Under the pieces are notes generated by a model that saw nothing but the letters and a program-made list of their open reading frames with translations, had not been told where the DNA came from and did no database searches. The position numbers and the translations under genes were made by a program. From Toxonevra muliebris (Eukaryota > Arthropoda > Insecta > Diptera > Pallopteridae): a stretch of 64,000 nucleotides of DNA. The first letter of the stretch is position 1, and every line of letters starts with the position of its first letter. The DNA is taken from positions 101,617,340-101,681,339 of the forward strand of contig OY829326.1 of NCBI GenBank assembly GCA_963691655.1. Direction: 5' to 3'. Shown here one piece after another: positions 23,596 through 37,054 of this stretch.

Positions 23596-25301
23596 GTAAG
23601 TTGAACATATAATATACGTCGTATTATGCACTATATTTAAATATATATTTTTTTGTAATAATGAAATGTTTTCGTATGCAAATAGTTGAAAAATATCAGT
23701 AAAACTTTCTGATACTATAAAAAATATTTGATATAAAATAGCCATAACGATTAAAGCAATATGCTTTGTTGGCGACAGGGAATTAGAGATTAAACCTCAA
23801 AAAAATACAAAGTTCCCAGTTATATAATCATAGTAAATTTTCCTAACAGGGGAAAAATAGGTAAATTGATTAATTTTGATATTCCTGGTAGAGATATAAC
23901 TCTCAATGTAAATTATAATCAACGAACTTTCAAAAATATACTTAAATATAGACATGGAACGCTTCGATGGTCTCTACTCTCTAGTTGGATTTGATGAAGG
24001 CAGAAGTCAGGTGCAATGATTAGCGTATTAATGCAGAATTAGAGTTCTACCGGAAGAAAGCTGCTTTTACTTACAAATGAAACACAAGATTAAATATTTT
24101 GGGGTACCAAAATTGTTGTTTCGATTTATTTAATTTGTTAAGTTTTTTTTTGTTTTGTAATTTTGATTTCTATATTTTTGAAATCACTAATGGCTTAGTA
24201 TTGCTTACTTCAAAAACACGAAGCCATATTAAAACTAAAACCGAAAGAGAACGTTAAAGCGCCGTTAGGAATGTGAGAAATGAAAATAGGTTGTCATTAT
24301 GAGCTATGGTATTACTAATAGTACTCTTCTGAAGAGAGCGTGTTCTCTTCTCTGGCTCTCCTCTTGTGTACTCTCTTTTCATTTTGCTGTCAAATTAAGT
24401 TTTTTCATTATGTGAGTGCTCAGCAAACTCGTTGGCACATTACAAGTCTCGGCGAGTTCAACTACTTCGTTCACTCATACATGTTTAATGTATGAGTGTG
24501 TGGATTTGTTTTTGACAATTCGCAAAATATCATATAACATCTCTGACATTTTCGCTCAAATGTGCAGCTACGGCGAAATACTTCATAACATTTTGCAACA
24601 ACAAAAAATTATTCTCACAAACAAACGCTGAACGGGTCTAACTACGCAGTTGAACTTAGGAATAATCATTCAGCGCTTCAAATGGCGCAATGGAATTTTC
24701 CAGAGTCCTTGCATTTTGTAGTGTTCTTGTTTTAGACTACAAAAGAAGTAGTAAAAAAAAGACATGATTATGAACACGAGGAGTTCTCACCCCTCTCTCT
24801 CTCTCTCTCAATTTTTAAAATGAACTATTGAGTGGAGTTCATTTTTTTTTCCATTTCCAACAAATAAGTAAATCGAAAAGATCTCAACTTGCCGAGTTGT
24901 TGTATCAAGAGAAGTTTACTGTTATTTTTAGTTGCACTGTTTATGTTAAAATCTCCCATTTCTTGTTTTGTTGTTATTCGTTAGACGATTATATATGTTA
25001 TTGTTGTTTCGAAGTCTCGTTTATTGCAACTTGGTATTACACCCAATGAAGATCAGAGCACTCGGCTGCTTGATATCACATAATGAGTGGATGAAATTAT
25101 GTATTTTGAAGTAGTGATCGAACCTGCACAATAAGGAAAAATGTTGAGAACTACCCCTCTTTTCCCCGCATTTAATTTTTTCTCATTGTGCAATAGTTGT
25201 CATTTCATTCACTTGATTTTATTTAAAACATTTTATATTTTTTATTAGAAATTATTTATAACTTCAAATTTTAATATTTAAAGTTTTCTTTCACTTTCCA
25301 G
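23596..25301 (+). other. Candidate intron in the Trf2 3' UTR
   Basis: A near-perfect donor (AAG/GTAAGTTGAAC) at 23596 pairs with a strong pyrimidine-rich acceptor (TTTTCTTTCACTTTCCAG) ending at 25301. The 1.7 kb between differs from both sides. It contains a dispersed repeat (24640-24795) shared with 6746-6950, and an 11-bp perfect hairpin with a 5-base loop at 24472-24498. The A-rich AAC-repeat composition resumes after it. This would give alternative Trf2 3' UTRs. No transcript support. Confidence 0.4.
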
Positions 25302-28300
25302 ATATTTTAGCTGCCAGTGTGCTTTGCTTAATTATTAAATTAATAATCAACTATATATAATAAATACATATAAAAAGAGAGAAAATGAAAAAATTCTTCG
25401 AGGAACAACAACAACAACCACAGAAAACAAGCAAACATCTTTTTTAATAAAACGAAAGAAAACCCAAACACATATTTTCTTTGTTCACAAGAAAAAAAAA
25501 ATTGTTTACAAACAACAAAAAATGTAAGAAAACCAACCACCGTCTGCAAAACAAAAGAAAAAAAAAAAAAGAATATTTTTATTATGAATTTAATTTTAAG
25601 TTTTTATTTTAAATTTATAAACCGCAACAAAAAAAAAAAGAAAGCAAAAGAAAAAACTGAGAAAATACTTTTTGTTTACTTTTATTATTATTAAATAATG
25701 TTTATGTTAAATTATCTATTACAATTACCATTTAATTTGATTATTAGTTATAAACGAAAAAAAAAAAAAAACAATTTATTAATTACACAGTGTTACAACG
25801 AAATCATACAAAATCAGTTTTAAAGATTCTTCTGGTGAGATAAGAAGAGGTTGTAGGTTTGGTAGAACAGAATCGGTGGTATATAAGAAACTTCAGTTAC
25901 AGCTTGAATATCTTGAAATATGTTCCACAATTGAGGGGTTTGGAGTTGTTTTTTCTTATTATCGAGTTGAAAGAATAAAAATGTTTGAATAATAAATTGA
26001 AAGAAATTTAAAAAATTGATTGTATTGAAAATCACAATTATTTTTTAATTAATTTTGTTCTGTAAACAAAAAAAATTTTTAAAAATCATAAAATTTCAAA
26101 TTTCAGTTGAAATTATCTGAAAAAATAGCAAAATTTTTGACTGTAAATTTAACTGTTATTCTTTTTTTTTTTTAAACAAACAGAAACAATTTTCACATAG
26201 TTATCGAGTTATGTTATTCCTCTTTCAAACCCATTTAAGGTTTGTATGTATTTTTAAGGGAGTATGCGAAATTTCTTGTATGCCTCTAGAATTGAAAGTT
26301 CTAACAGACATACAAGCTCAACTAGGTCTCGTGCAAAGTTTTTACTGTCACACTGTGTTGTTATTATTATTATTATGTTATTGTAATTAAAAATAAGAAA
26401 ACTACAAATAGATAAACAAAAAAACAATTATAAAAAAATTAACTACTATTGCTCGTTTTTAACTATTTGAATAATTAAAGAGACAAAAAAGAACTAAAAG
26501 CAAAACAAAAAAACTACACTCAACAAAAAATTAATTATATCTTCTTTAAAAAAAAAAGAAGAAATTATATCAAAATACCAACAACAACAAGAAGAAAAAA
26601 TTAAGAAATAAAATTGTATAGTTTCACTTCACTTTATCTGGTCACTCTCAAACCAATTTATATTTAATTATATACAACAAATAAATACATTTGTAACTTA
26701 ATTGTAAATTTAGCACAGCTGCAAGAATGCATGCATGCATAAGAATTAGTAGCCTACTATTAAAAAATTAATTAATTACAATTAATTAGTTAATTTCAGT
26801 TTTAAATATATAAATATAAATAAACATTTTTTTTTTTTCATTTTGAGTTTTGCAGTTAATATTTTTAATTTTTTAACTTTTACATTGTTCCTGATTTATT
26901 TTTTAATTATTAAAACAAAAATAAAGCAAACGTATTATATATGAAAAAACAAAGCAATATTTTTAATTCTTATACTGCGTTTTTTTTTTTCTTTTCTTTT
27001 ACTTTATTTTATTATTTTTTTTCTGTTTTCTGTTTGTTATAAAATAAGAACAAAGTATTTGATAAATAAAAAATAAAAAAATACACACACATATGCATAT
27101 TACACAAACATACATACATATATACTTATACATATTAAAATGAAGAAACAAAAAGAAACAAACTAAATAAAAAACAAATTAAAAATTTAGCAAATGTTAT
27201 AATAAAAAAAATTAATGAAATAAAAAATAAAAAAGTAAAATTTCCAAATAAAATAAAAATTTTCTGCAACTAAAAAAAAAAATAAAATCTCGAATTAATT
27301 TAAAAAAGCATCAAAGAAAACAAATTAAATTAAATAAAAAAAAAAAAAAATAATATATTTTTGTTCTTCAAAAAAAGTGTAAATATTAAAAACAAAAACT
27401 AAATAAATTAAGGTGTATTTAAGTGCAAGCATAAATGGTATGAGAATTGTTTTTGAAAAAAAATATAAAAATCATAAATTTAAAGTTTAAGTATATAAAA
27501 ACGAAATGAATTTGGTTTGATTGAAAAAAAAAAAACTTTTTTTGTGAGTTGCATATTTTTGATTGTTTTTTTAAATTATACACACATTAATTGATTGCCT
27601 CTACATGTGTTAGTTGCAGTTTGTTCAAAAGCATGTATAAGTTGCGTAGAAGGTTGTGGTCAGTCTTGTTCGGGTAGGAAGGTGCTAAGAGAATGGTACA
27701 GAAATAAAAGCTAACCACTGACAAATCCAACTAATTCTCCTAGTAGGGAAAATTATTATGGCAGAATACAGTCTGAAATACTCAGTCGATCATTGTGTAT
27801 ATGTGGGTACCAGCACTGAATTCAAAAATCATTGAGAGAGAGAGGGAGAGAGAGAGAGAGTATTAGTATCAAATAGTGAGAGTCATTCAAAATTTAAATG
27901 AATCAGAGATTTTTAAATATGGCAAAATGCTCTCAGATATAAATAATAAGTTGGATCAACAGTTACAAAAACCATTACAAAAACAACGAGTCTCACAGTT
28001 GCACATGTATATGTATGCATTATTCGTGTTAAGGAGAGATTCTACCGTAATTTTTAGTTCGATCTAAGAGAGCTGCCATTTGATTGGTTCATTTTTTTAA
28101 GCCATCATGGACGGCCATACATCACATATTCAAGATTACACATTTAGTGTTCAGAAAATGCTTTGTTCTGCGTTCTGGTTGGCGTTTTTTCAATCAGCTT
28201 GCTCAGAAAATTTTGCTGAACACTGTAAATAAAACGAAAGCTGTTTGCAGGTATTATTTAAAAAAAAATTATTTTTTTCTAAATGAAAGGCAAAAAAGTT

Positions 28301-31100
28301 TCAACAATAAAATAATTTATTTTGCAGTTTTATTTAATTTTTGTTGTTTTCCGCTGATGATTGTAGAGAACCCTGTTTAAATAAATTTGAGAAATAAAGT
28401 TAAAAAATGAAACATAAAATAAATTCTGGCTTATTTCAAACTGTATATTTCTTTCGAAATCTTCCGAAGTACGAAGTTCCGAAATTCCACTCGTTTCCTT
28501 TATCAATTATTGCCCGTACAATTAAAAACAGCACAACCCAATCCCCATTTAGTAAATTCGCACAATTCTTTTTTCACTTTTTAAAACTTTACAATTCCTT
28601 TTTAAACTTCGCACAAAGAATATGTTTCAGTTGAAAAATTTTTGTCTACGTTATCAAAAACATATGGTTTTCGGCAAACATGCGGAATGCGCAATCTTAT
28701 TTATGTGATTTGTGATGGATGACTTTACAATCTGTTTTTGTATGATATACACCTTCTAATTCTTATACATTCTTAGGTTTTGTTTATTTCAAATGTTTTT
28801 CATTGCTTTTCTACTTTCTTTCCGAAGTTTTTCTTAGAAACTATAATCAAATAAAATATTTAGTTTTTAGTTTCATTTTTATTTCATAGTCACATTGAAA
28901 ATTAATTAATATTAATTCATATTTTTAGCATAATTTTCTCACATACGAGGATTCTTCATTTATTTATTTTTTTTTTTTTTTTGTTAAATATAAAGAAAAA
29001 CCAACAGAAACAAACAACAACAATTTACTAATTTAGGTACAATGCCGCCACTAGGGAACAAAACGATAAAACAAAACATAATTTAAAAGAAATGCATTTT
29101 TCACACATACTAAAAATACAAGAAAATAATAATAATAAAAAAAAAAAAAACGAAAGAGAAAATACGATTGACATTTAAAAGAAAAGACAAAAGAACAAAC
29201 AAAATGAAATAAACAAAACAATAAAACAAAATTTATACTAATAAAAATAACACACATTCAAAGAAATAAACAAAAAAAGAAAGAAAAAAATAACTAGAAA
29301 TGAAAAAAGAATAAGAAAAAACTTTAAACTAAACTAAAGCAAAAACAATGTATGTATATTTGATAAAAACGCAAACAACAGTAACAACCACAACTATTAA
29401 TTTTAAGTTCTTAAACTTAGCTGCATAGTGTAATTGAAAAAATTATATTCTTAATATTTAATATAATAGATTTTTCGTTTATTATTTAATTTATAACTAA
29501 CTTTTTCTCAAAAGCCAAAAAATTATTTTATTATTAATTACTTTTATTTAAAACTTTTGTTTTTCTTTTCCTGAATTACAATAGTTTAAAAAAAACACAC
29601 ACATTTATTTTGTTCTTATAATTTTTTGAATAAAAAATGACGTTAATTATTAAAAACAAAATACAACAAAATTTGACTTTTCTTTAATATTGCAAAGCTG
29701 CGCCTAAACAAAATTCTAAAAATCGCATGTGGTTATAAATGAAAAAATAAAAAACAAAAACAAAAAAGAAGAAATTAGCAAACAAATTACTGCCTTAAGA
29801 AAAATGAAAGTAAAAATAAAAGAAAAATTATGAAAATTAAAAAAGTTCTTTTAGTTTTATTATTATTTTTCAGCCATTTTCTGTTTTGTGATTCAAACGA
29901 AATTGAAATCGAGTGATACAAATTTATGCTATGCCAATTTCAGTTTCGATTGAAAGCGAAATACAGTACGATTCCGCATAATTTTTTATTTGGATTTTTT
30001 TTTAGCGTTTTTTCAAACAAGTCAATTGCATTATTATTAAAAAGGAAAACAAATAAATATAAGTATGAAAAAATGTTATTTCTACAATCAATTTGTATAG
30101 AAAAAAAATAACTAAAATTAAAATTTCAAATTCTTTCTGCAGATACTAAAAAAAACGTAATCTTTCACTTCAGTTATTTTTAAAGTAATATAACAATAGT
30201 AAATATTTGTAAACATTTTAATTTAATTTTCGACTATTTTTTTTTTTTTACTCTTGTATGCTTTGTTTTGCCGTAAAGACTGTACCAACCAACAAAATAA
30301 AAACTAGAAAACTAAACTATGTATGCATAAAAAAGAAAAACTAATAAATATATATATATATATTTAATTAATAATAAAATCAAATGTAGCAATAATAATA
30401 ATAATGAAGAATAAACAAACAGAAACAAAGCCTTATTTCAAAAAAAAAAAAAAAACTGAATATATAAACAATTGATTGAAGCCTACACTATTTCAATATT
30501 TTAAGAAAAATGTATTTGTGAAAATGTTTTTATATAATTAGTAAAACTATAAAAGTTTTCATAATTTTTTTTTTATTTTTTTAACATTTAATACTTAAAT
30601 TTTTTAGATCACAAATGCATTTTTCTTAGAGCAAACAAAGAAAATTTTCATTTCTTCTTTTTGTTTTTAAAAGAAACAGAAATTCTTATTATAATTGTAT
30701 AAAAACAGCAACAATTAAATTAATGTAATTACACAAAAAAGCTAAAAACTGAAAAGAAAAACATTTACAGAAAAAAGCATAAGAAAAAAACCAAGTACAT
30801 AATTTAAAATTTACTAATGCATAACAAAACATGCAAAGAAAAACAAAATATTGTCGACCTATGCGAAATTTTCTTCGTATACATTTTTAAGAAATATTCA
30901 ATTACATTTTCTTCCTCTTCCACCCTCATTTATTGCAAAATCAAATGCAACGTATCAAAAAAAGAAAAGAAACAAAAAAGTAATTCAATATATGCTATAA
31001 TATATTTAAATTAAAAATTAAAATTAAAAAAAAAAAAAAAATCAAAACTATTGTTGTTTTCTTTTATTTGCAGTTATTTTTTTATTTATTAGTTAAGTTT
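25302..31100. other. Extremely A/T-rich, gene-free stretch
   Basis: Poly-A, poly-T, AAT and AAC tracts dominate, with many AATAAA words. No coding frame, tRNA or transposon end was recognised. It lies downstream of Trf2 on its strand, so it may be a distal 3' UTR in part and intergenic in part. A pure GA-type tract lies near 27833-27861. Confidence 0.55.
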
Positions 31101-32448
31101 TCTATTATTTGAATTGAAAATTAAATATCTTTTCAATTAGTTTAATTTTGTTTACAGTGCCCTTTTTTCTTTGGTTTCTTTGCGACCCTGCGCCAAAGTC
31201 TCTTCTGACGAGTTGGCAACGCGAGTAGCCGTTACCCGGCATTGGTTTATATTTTTTGTTGCAGTTTCGTCGGCTTTTCTTTTTCTTGTTAATATTTAAA
31301 TTAAATAAGCGAGTATTCAAATTAATAAATCGGAAATTATGTTTGATGGCGACTAATTGGGTTTGGTTTGCTTTAACGCAACCCAAGAGGGTAGCAGTCA
31401 ATCCATAGAACGATCCACAGTACAATATTCTATGCACCTCCTTTTAAATACAGTGGTCGCGAAAAGCAAAATTGTGCAGTCTGTAAATTCGCCTGTATCA
31501 AAAACAATGACCAGTTGCCTCATTGTGATGAGGCAGACAGACACATGGCGAAATTTCATAATTATCAAATTTCTTTTCCCAGCAGTAAGTTTAAAAGGAA
31601 GATGTGATTAGGAAGCAAACAACTTTTAAAGAACCTACCAAAATAAGATCAAACAGCTACTTCCATCAAGCGATAGCAGAAAATCAAAACAGCGCTTCAG
31701 ATTATTCAGGTTATTTAAAAAGAAATTTTCAAGAACAACATTCACAAAGTTTAAGGAAATATTTATCCCAGCTTCTCCCAAGCTTTCATTCATCCAAGAA
31801 TTTATAAGGAAGTTTTTTTCTCAAAGCTTTAAAAATAAATTTTGAACATTCTTTCGCCAAACATAATAATTGCAAAGTCAAGTTCTATAAAAAAAAAAAA
31901 CAGAAACCTGAAGCAAACACTAATATTTTAACAAAATAATTTTCTAAATATTTGTTGAAATCTTGTGTGTGTGTGTTTGTTTATGCAGAAAAAATATTTT
32001 TTTTTATATATTCCCAACAAACATTAGCATATAAAAATAAGCTAAATATAAGCTTTCTAAAGTAAGTTTTAAGCTTACAAAACGCTGATATTTTGTTTAT
32101 AAAACACTTGAAAATAAGCGAAATATAATCAAAATGTGACGTTGGTTATAAGCTTTAAAAAAGGTTTGAAAAACACTTTTTTTAAATGTGAAAAATAAGC
32201 TTTTTGCAAAGGTTATTTATAAGCTTTAAAAAAAGGTTTGAAAAATACTTATTTATATTATATATTTAGAAACGAATATCTCGTACATGTTCAAGCCCCA
32301 TTCCAAGAGCAGTTTTGTTTAAAACATAAAACTTGTAAGATTTCCACAAAAACATTTTCAACACCTTCCACCTTCATTATAAATTTTATTCAGAAAATAT
32401 AAATTTATATTTTAATTTATATTTTCTGACTTCAAAATGATATTTTCT
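31101..32448. other. Non-coding; short GC-richer island and AAGCTT-rich patch
   Basis: At 31150-31460 the composition becomes more balanced and both strands have short open frames, but no family was recognised. At 32025-32250 words of the type ATAAGC/GCTTAT and a GGTTATAAGCTTTAAAAAAG phrase recur, probably a short decayed tandem repeat. Confidence 0.45.
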
Positions 32449-32627
32449 GGGGAGTTACTCTGTAGTTCGATTCAAAAGAAAATTTACTCGAATTCGAACG
32501 ATTGATACTTTAGAAACCATTTTCGAATAATATTTGTTCGATGTTCAGATTTCATTTTGTGCCTTTCGGATCGAATTTGGCATTCGAATAGAACTGTCTT
32601 TCGAATCGAACTACAGACTAACCTCCC
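32449..32627. mobile_element. MITE with GGTTACTCTGTAGTTCGATT-type ends
   Basis: The left end GGGGAGTTACTCTGTAGTTC is mirrored on the right by GAACTACAGACTAACCTCCC. The inner parts are also inverted (TTCGATTC / GAATCGAA). Length is 179 bp. A partial second copy of the left end only (32647-32705) follows within 20 bp. Confidence 0.75.
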
Positions 32628-32705
32628 TGATTTTGAAATGATTTCTGGGGGGTTACTCTGTAGTTCGATTCGAAAGAAAATTTACTCGAATTCGAATTTA
32701 AATTA

Positions 32706-33320
32706 ACACATTCTATTTTCTAGCTTCCGGATAATGAAATTCTGAATTCTAATTGATGATTTCTGATTTTGAAATGAAAATTCTAAGTTGAAATTACTAG
32801 TTTTTGATTATGAAATGGCTATACGAAACTCCAATTTACGCTTTCTTACTATTTCTTGTTTACTGATTTTGAAATTCTGAATTTAAAGTAATGCTTTCTG
32901 ATTATGTAATAATGAGTTTTCTCACTACATATATTAATTTTAAAATTACAATTTCTGATTTTGTATTCAAACTGACGATTTCTGTTTTTGAAGTCACTAT
33001 CTTTGACTATGCAATGAGTATTCTAAATTCAAATTCTTGCTTTCTAACAATGAGTACTCATTGCTTTCTAGTTTTGTTATATCATTTATAATTTCAAATC
33101 GACGATTTTTAATTTTGAAATGACCATTCCGAATTAAAATTGACAATTTCTGATTTCCAATTGCCTATTTGGATTTTAAAATTATGCCTTTTAATTTCGA
33201 AATGTTTAATATGAATTAAAATTGACGGTTTCTGATTTTGAAATGAGCATTTTTAAATCAAATTAACGATTAACAATTGACTATTTCGGTTTTATAATTA
33301 CTATTGCGGTTTCATACTGG
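32706..33320. repeat. Degenerate TTTCTGATTTTGAAATGA repeat field
   Basis: Roughly every 40-60 bp a variant of TTTCTGATTTTGAAATGA recurs, followed by an ATTCTGAATTnAAATT-like part (for example near 32757, 32861, 32898, 32950, 32985, 33151 and 33230). It looks like an old, badly decayed tandem array surrounding the MITE at 32449. Confidence 0.65.
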
Positions 33321-35099
33321 ATAAAGTGTATGAGGCAGTTTCTTTTCGAACTTCTATAGAAAATTCAATAGTTCGACCATCGTTTCTCATAATAAAAATA
33401 ATGGATAGAATAAAATTCAAGAAAAGGATTTGCGTAGTTTTGAAATTAAATTTATTTTTTTGTTGCTTTTAAAATACACCACCAAATATATTTTTAATTT
33501 CATCTTTTACGAAATTTTGATTCTGGTTTTAATTTTACATTTTCGAATAAAAAAAAAGAAGCAAAATACAAATATATGATTATGCCTTAAATTATTTTTT
33601 ATTAGTTAAATTAAGAGACGACATTAAAAACAAATAAACATAACATATGAAACAAAAATGATAATGACCAATTATTAACAATTAAATAAACTAGATATAA
33701 AAAAATTATAGATTATTATATAAAAAAAAAGAAAAAATGAAAAAGAAACAACTCAATTGGATGTTTTATTATTTTTGTTTCTTAATTCAAATAATAAAAA
33801 CTAAGCGGAAAATACAAAAATTACCAACTTAGTTAATATATTTTGCACACTTTGTTCAAATCAAGCCTGAGTAAAAACAAAGATTTTGTTAAAAAAAAAT
33901 ACTTATAATTTTTTAATTATTACATTAAAAAATGTAAAAAAAAATTACAACATTTTTATCAGATCGAGTGAAACAAAATAAAAAACAATACTACGGATAG
34001 ATACAAAACAAGTGAAGAAATTACGAATTGCAATAAGAGAAGAACAATATAATGAAATATGATAATCGAAAAGCAAAGTAAATAAAACAAGAAAAAAAAA
34101 TATAAATAGTTAGTACTTAAGCTAAAATATATTTAAACTAAAATATTATTGGTGAAAAAGAAGAAAATATTTGATTTAGGGAAATGAATTTGTCTTGTCA
34201 GCGAGGATAATAACCAAGTTACGTGGAGTATTACAATGACATATTAAGGTAATCTTAAGTGCTTATATAAAAAAAAAATAAAACTAAAAATTAACAATAA
34301 AAAAATAAAAATCAGCTGAAAATGCTGCGATATACTTAATAAAGAAACTAATAATTTTTTGTGAAAAGAATAAATGAAACTTGTTTTATTTTTATGAAAA
34401 CAGAATCAATTGGGAAAAAGTTACGAATTTCTATACGAATACGATAAAATTGGAATATGGTATTGAATCCGACCAAATTACAATAAGAAAAGGAACAACA
34501 TTTTAAATTCGAAATCAGCTGATTGCATAGAAATGATGGAAGTTCAAATTAAACAAAATAAATTAGTTTATTATAGTAAAAAAATATAATTATTTAAAAA
34601 TGGAGTCGATTCTTGCAAGAAGGACAGAATGCTACACCAAGTGAAGTATTGAAGTTGGAATTGGAAGTTAAAATTGTTTCTCAAAAATTGATCAGTAAAA
34701 TAATTTTCTCCATAAATAAAGTAATGTGGACGTCCCGCCTTTGTATAGGTATGGCACACCACTTTCGTCTGTTGGAAGTATCCTGCTTTTCTTCCAGACC
34801 TTTAACGGCATACCTGAAAATATAAGATGTAATCTACATCAAATAATCCAGGCTAAAGATAGCTGATATAACGCTTGATATAAAATTAAGGATTTGTTTG
34901 TGTATCAATCATAGATAATATCAGTATCGACAAAATGGTTAGAACATTTCTGGGTAAAACCAATAAGTAATATATAGTTAGAGGGTTCCTTTAGATGCTG
35001 ATAGAGTTTTACCAGATTAAAACATTGTTTTTTTTTTAGAGTTAAAACACTTATTTTTTTTAAGTGGAACCTTGTCTAAGATCATTGACGAGGAATCAT
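33321..35099. other. A/T-rich non-coding sequence
   Basis: Nothing recognisable: poly-A/T tracts and short spurious frames only. Confidence 0.5.
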
Positions 35100-35450
35100 G
35101 GTGGATTATAAAATGACCTTCTGATTTGCATGTCTCTGTGCCTGGGGGCAAAGATAAAGTCTGTAATAGTCTAACAAACAGGGGAGTCCACATTCTATAC
35201 TGGCGCTCTTTCGTCTCAATTCGCCACACAGGCTTCTCGTTGCATCCCTGAATAGCGATCTTACATTCGTCAGTAAGTTAACCAATATCTGAACGGATTT
35301 CTCAGTGACTTTCAATCAACGATTATGCGTGGGGCTTGGAACCTCCCAGGTCAAAAAACAATTCCAATTAAATCAGAAACGAAGCCTCAAATATGGAACC
35401 GTTCAAATGTTGACGATCACTGCTAACGCCCAAAGGACAACAATTTATGA

Positions 35451-35630
35451 ATACGCACCTGGAATGTTCCAACTCTTTACAGGGAAGGTGCCTCTATTCA
35501 GCTGATAGATGTTTTCGAAAGATACCGAGCTGACATCAACGCTATCCAAGAAATACAATGGACGGGACGGGACAGAGTTGTTCCAAAAAAAACATCCTGT
35601 GACATCTATTACAGCTGTCATGATCGATAA
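35451..35630 (+). pseudogene. LINE endonuclease fragment (RTE-like)
   Basis: A reading frame without its own ATG gives IRTWNVPTLYREGA, then DVFERYRADINAIQEIQWTG, then SCDIYYSCHD before a stop. These are the opening motifs of an apurinic-endonuclease domain of RTE/CR1-type LINEs (typical TWNVRTLY, ..ADI.AlQE.RW.G). Only about 60 codons are readable. The less A/T-rich surrounding 35100-35960 may be other parts of the same dead element. It was missed by ATG-based frame calling. Confidence 0.8.
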
Positions 35631-36414
35631 ACGACGAAAATCAGCTGTCGCTTCTTATTATTGTCATATATTTTATGATAGGTACATTTTCGTACCTTCT
35701 CTGTTAATTTTTCATTAAATTTCATTAGTGTGTGGTTTACTGATATTTTTCTCGCCGAAAACCATGAAATTGTTACACCGAAGGAAAGAGTGTATAAACC
35801 ATGTACTTACAAACGCAACCTTTCATATCAGCATGTATCTTTGGACGTGAAAACATGATCCAAATAGCTTAGAGAATGAACAACGTGTTGGTGAAGTCAG
35901 CTTTTACACACACTGATTTCTGCTCGTTGGCGAGGGAGGGGAGACGAAAGTGAACGAGTCCATATCGGCTGAACCAACACTTCATGCATTCTTTGGTCCT
36001 CCTCCACAATACCGTTTAACCATTTTACGTTTACTCTCAGTTTGCCAGACTTTACCCAAAAAGTACGGGAACGGAACTATTGTATACAAATTTCTTATTA
36101 ATATCTCGTATACTCTGAGCGTGAGAATTATAAGATTTCTTCTTTTTTCTGCAAAGTGGGAGTCAATTGAAAACTTTAAACGCGTTTTCTGCAAAATCGC
36201 GTTTTTTGCGTTATGACAGTCTCTTAGTAAATGAGCGATATGTATATCTTAATTATAGTAGAACATAGAAAAGAGAAAAATGTGCAGCGGAAAATATTGT
36301 TTTTTGATAGTTTTTTTTTTATATCACTTTTTATGCATATTCACTTTGATTGCTTTTAAAATCCACTTTGACCACGATATCGTTTTCAATAGCCCACAGT
36401 GCAGTGTCGTATGT

Positions 36415-36618
36415 AAAGCATACTGCACGGTTGTATACTTGCGTACTATTCGCTATGCTTACCAAGATTTGACATTTGACAGCTGACTGATTGGAGCAAA
36501 CAGCGACTGCGGGTTTTTTGTTTACAAATTGGAAAAGTTTACAAAATTAAAGAAAATCAATTTTGATCGGCATAAAAAGTGTAAATGACCATAAATTGTG
36601 AAAAGCATAATAAAAGGT
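36415..36618 (+). promoter_or_regulatory. Possible transcription start and 5' exon
   Basis: A GC-richer island contains TTTGACATTTGACAGCTGAC followed by an A-rich leader, then a consensus donor AAAAG/GTGAGT near 36616. This looks like a short non-coding first exon. No downstream coding exon was found on this strand inside the window, so it is tentative. Confidence 0.25.
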
Positions 36619-37018
36619 GAGTGTGGAAAACAAAAGAATATCAAGAAATTAAACAAAACAGTAAAATCTATGTGTGAGTACGAAAAGAGACTGTTGGGGC
36701 AAAAAGCGCCCGATAATTGATTTTTCTTATGGCAAAATGCAAATGAACTCCACAAAGTGAAGTCTAATAGAAGACCAAAATACCAAAAGAAAGTGAAATT
36801 ATACTTGTTTCTTTTGTCGTTTGATGAATAATTAGTTATGAGTAAATTGTAATAAATTGCGGCTCGGCAGGTGAATGGGTCAGCGTGAATTGTGATGTAA
36901 TTTGAAATGAAGCCGAGAGTGATAAGAAAATTTAAATGGACGCATTTCTTTGCACATACATAGGTGTGTGTTTGTCTGTATACAATTGCAGGACTGACTG
37001 AGAAAAAAAACAAATCCT

Positions 37019-37054
37019 TTTATTTGTATGTTTTTGTTTTTATATAAATTTATT
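37019..37054 (-). terminator. Candidate polyadenylation signals of the - strand gene
   Basis: Two AATAAA signals on the - strand (TTTATT at 37049-37054 and 37019-37024) lie about 310-345 bases beyond the stop codon at 37361. They are the first clear ones in the right place. Confidence 0.45.

Noticed and set aside
31450..31480. CAGTGGTCGCGAAAAG as a Tc1 terminal repeat
   Set aside because: It resembles Tc1-type ends but no inverted partner or transposase was found nearby.
36522..37013. 163-codon - strand frame rich in Phe, Ile and Leu
   Set aside because: A/T-rich composition produces hydrophobic frames by chance; no conserved motif, signal or splice context.
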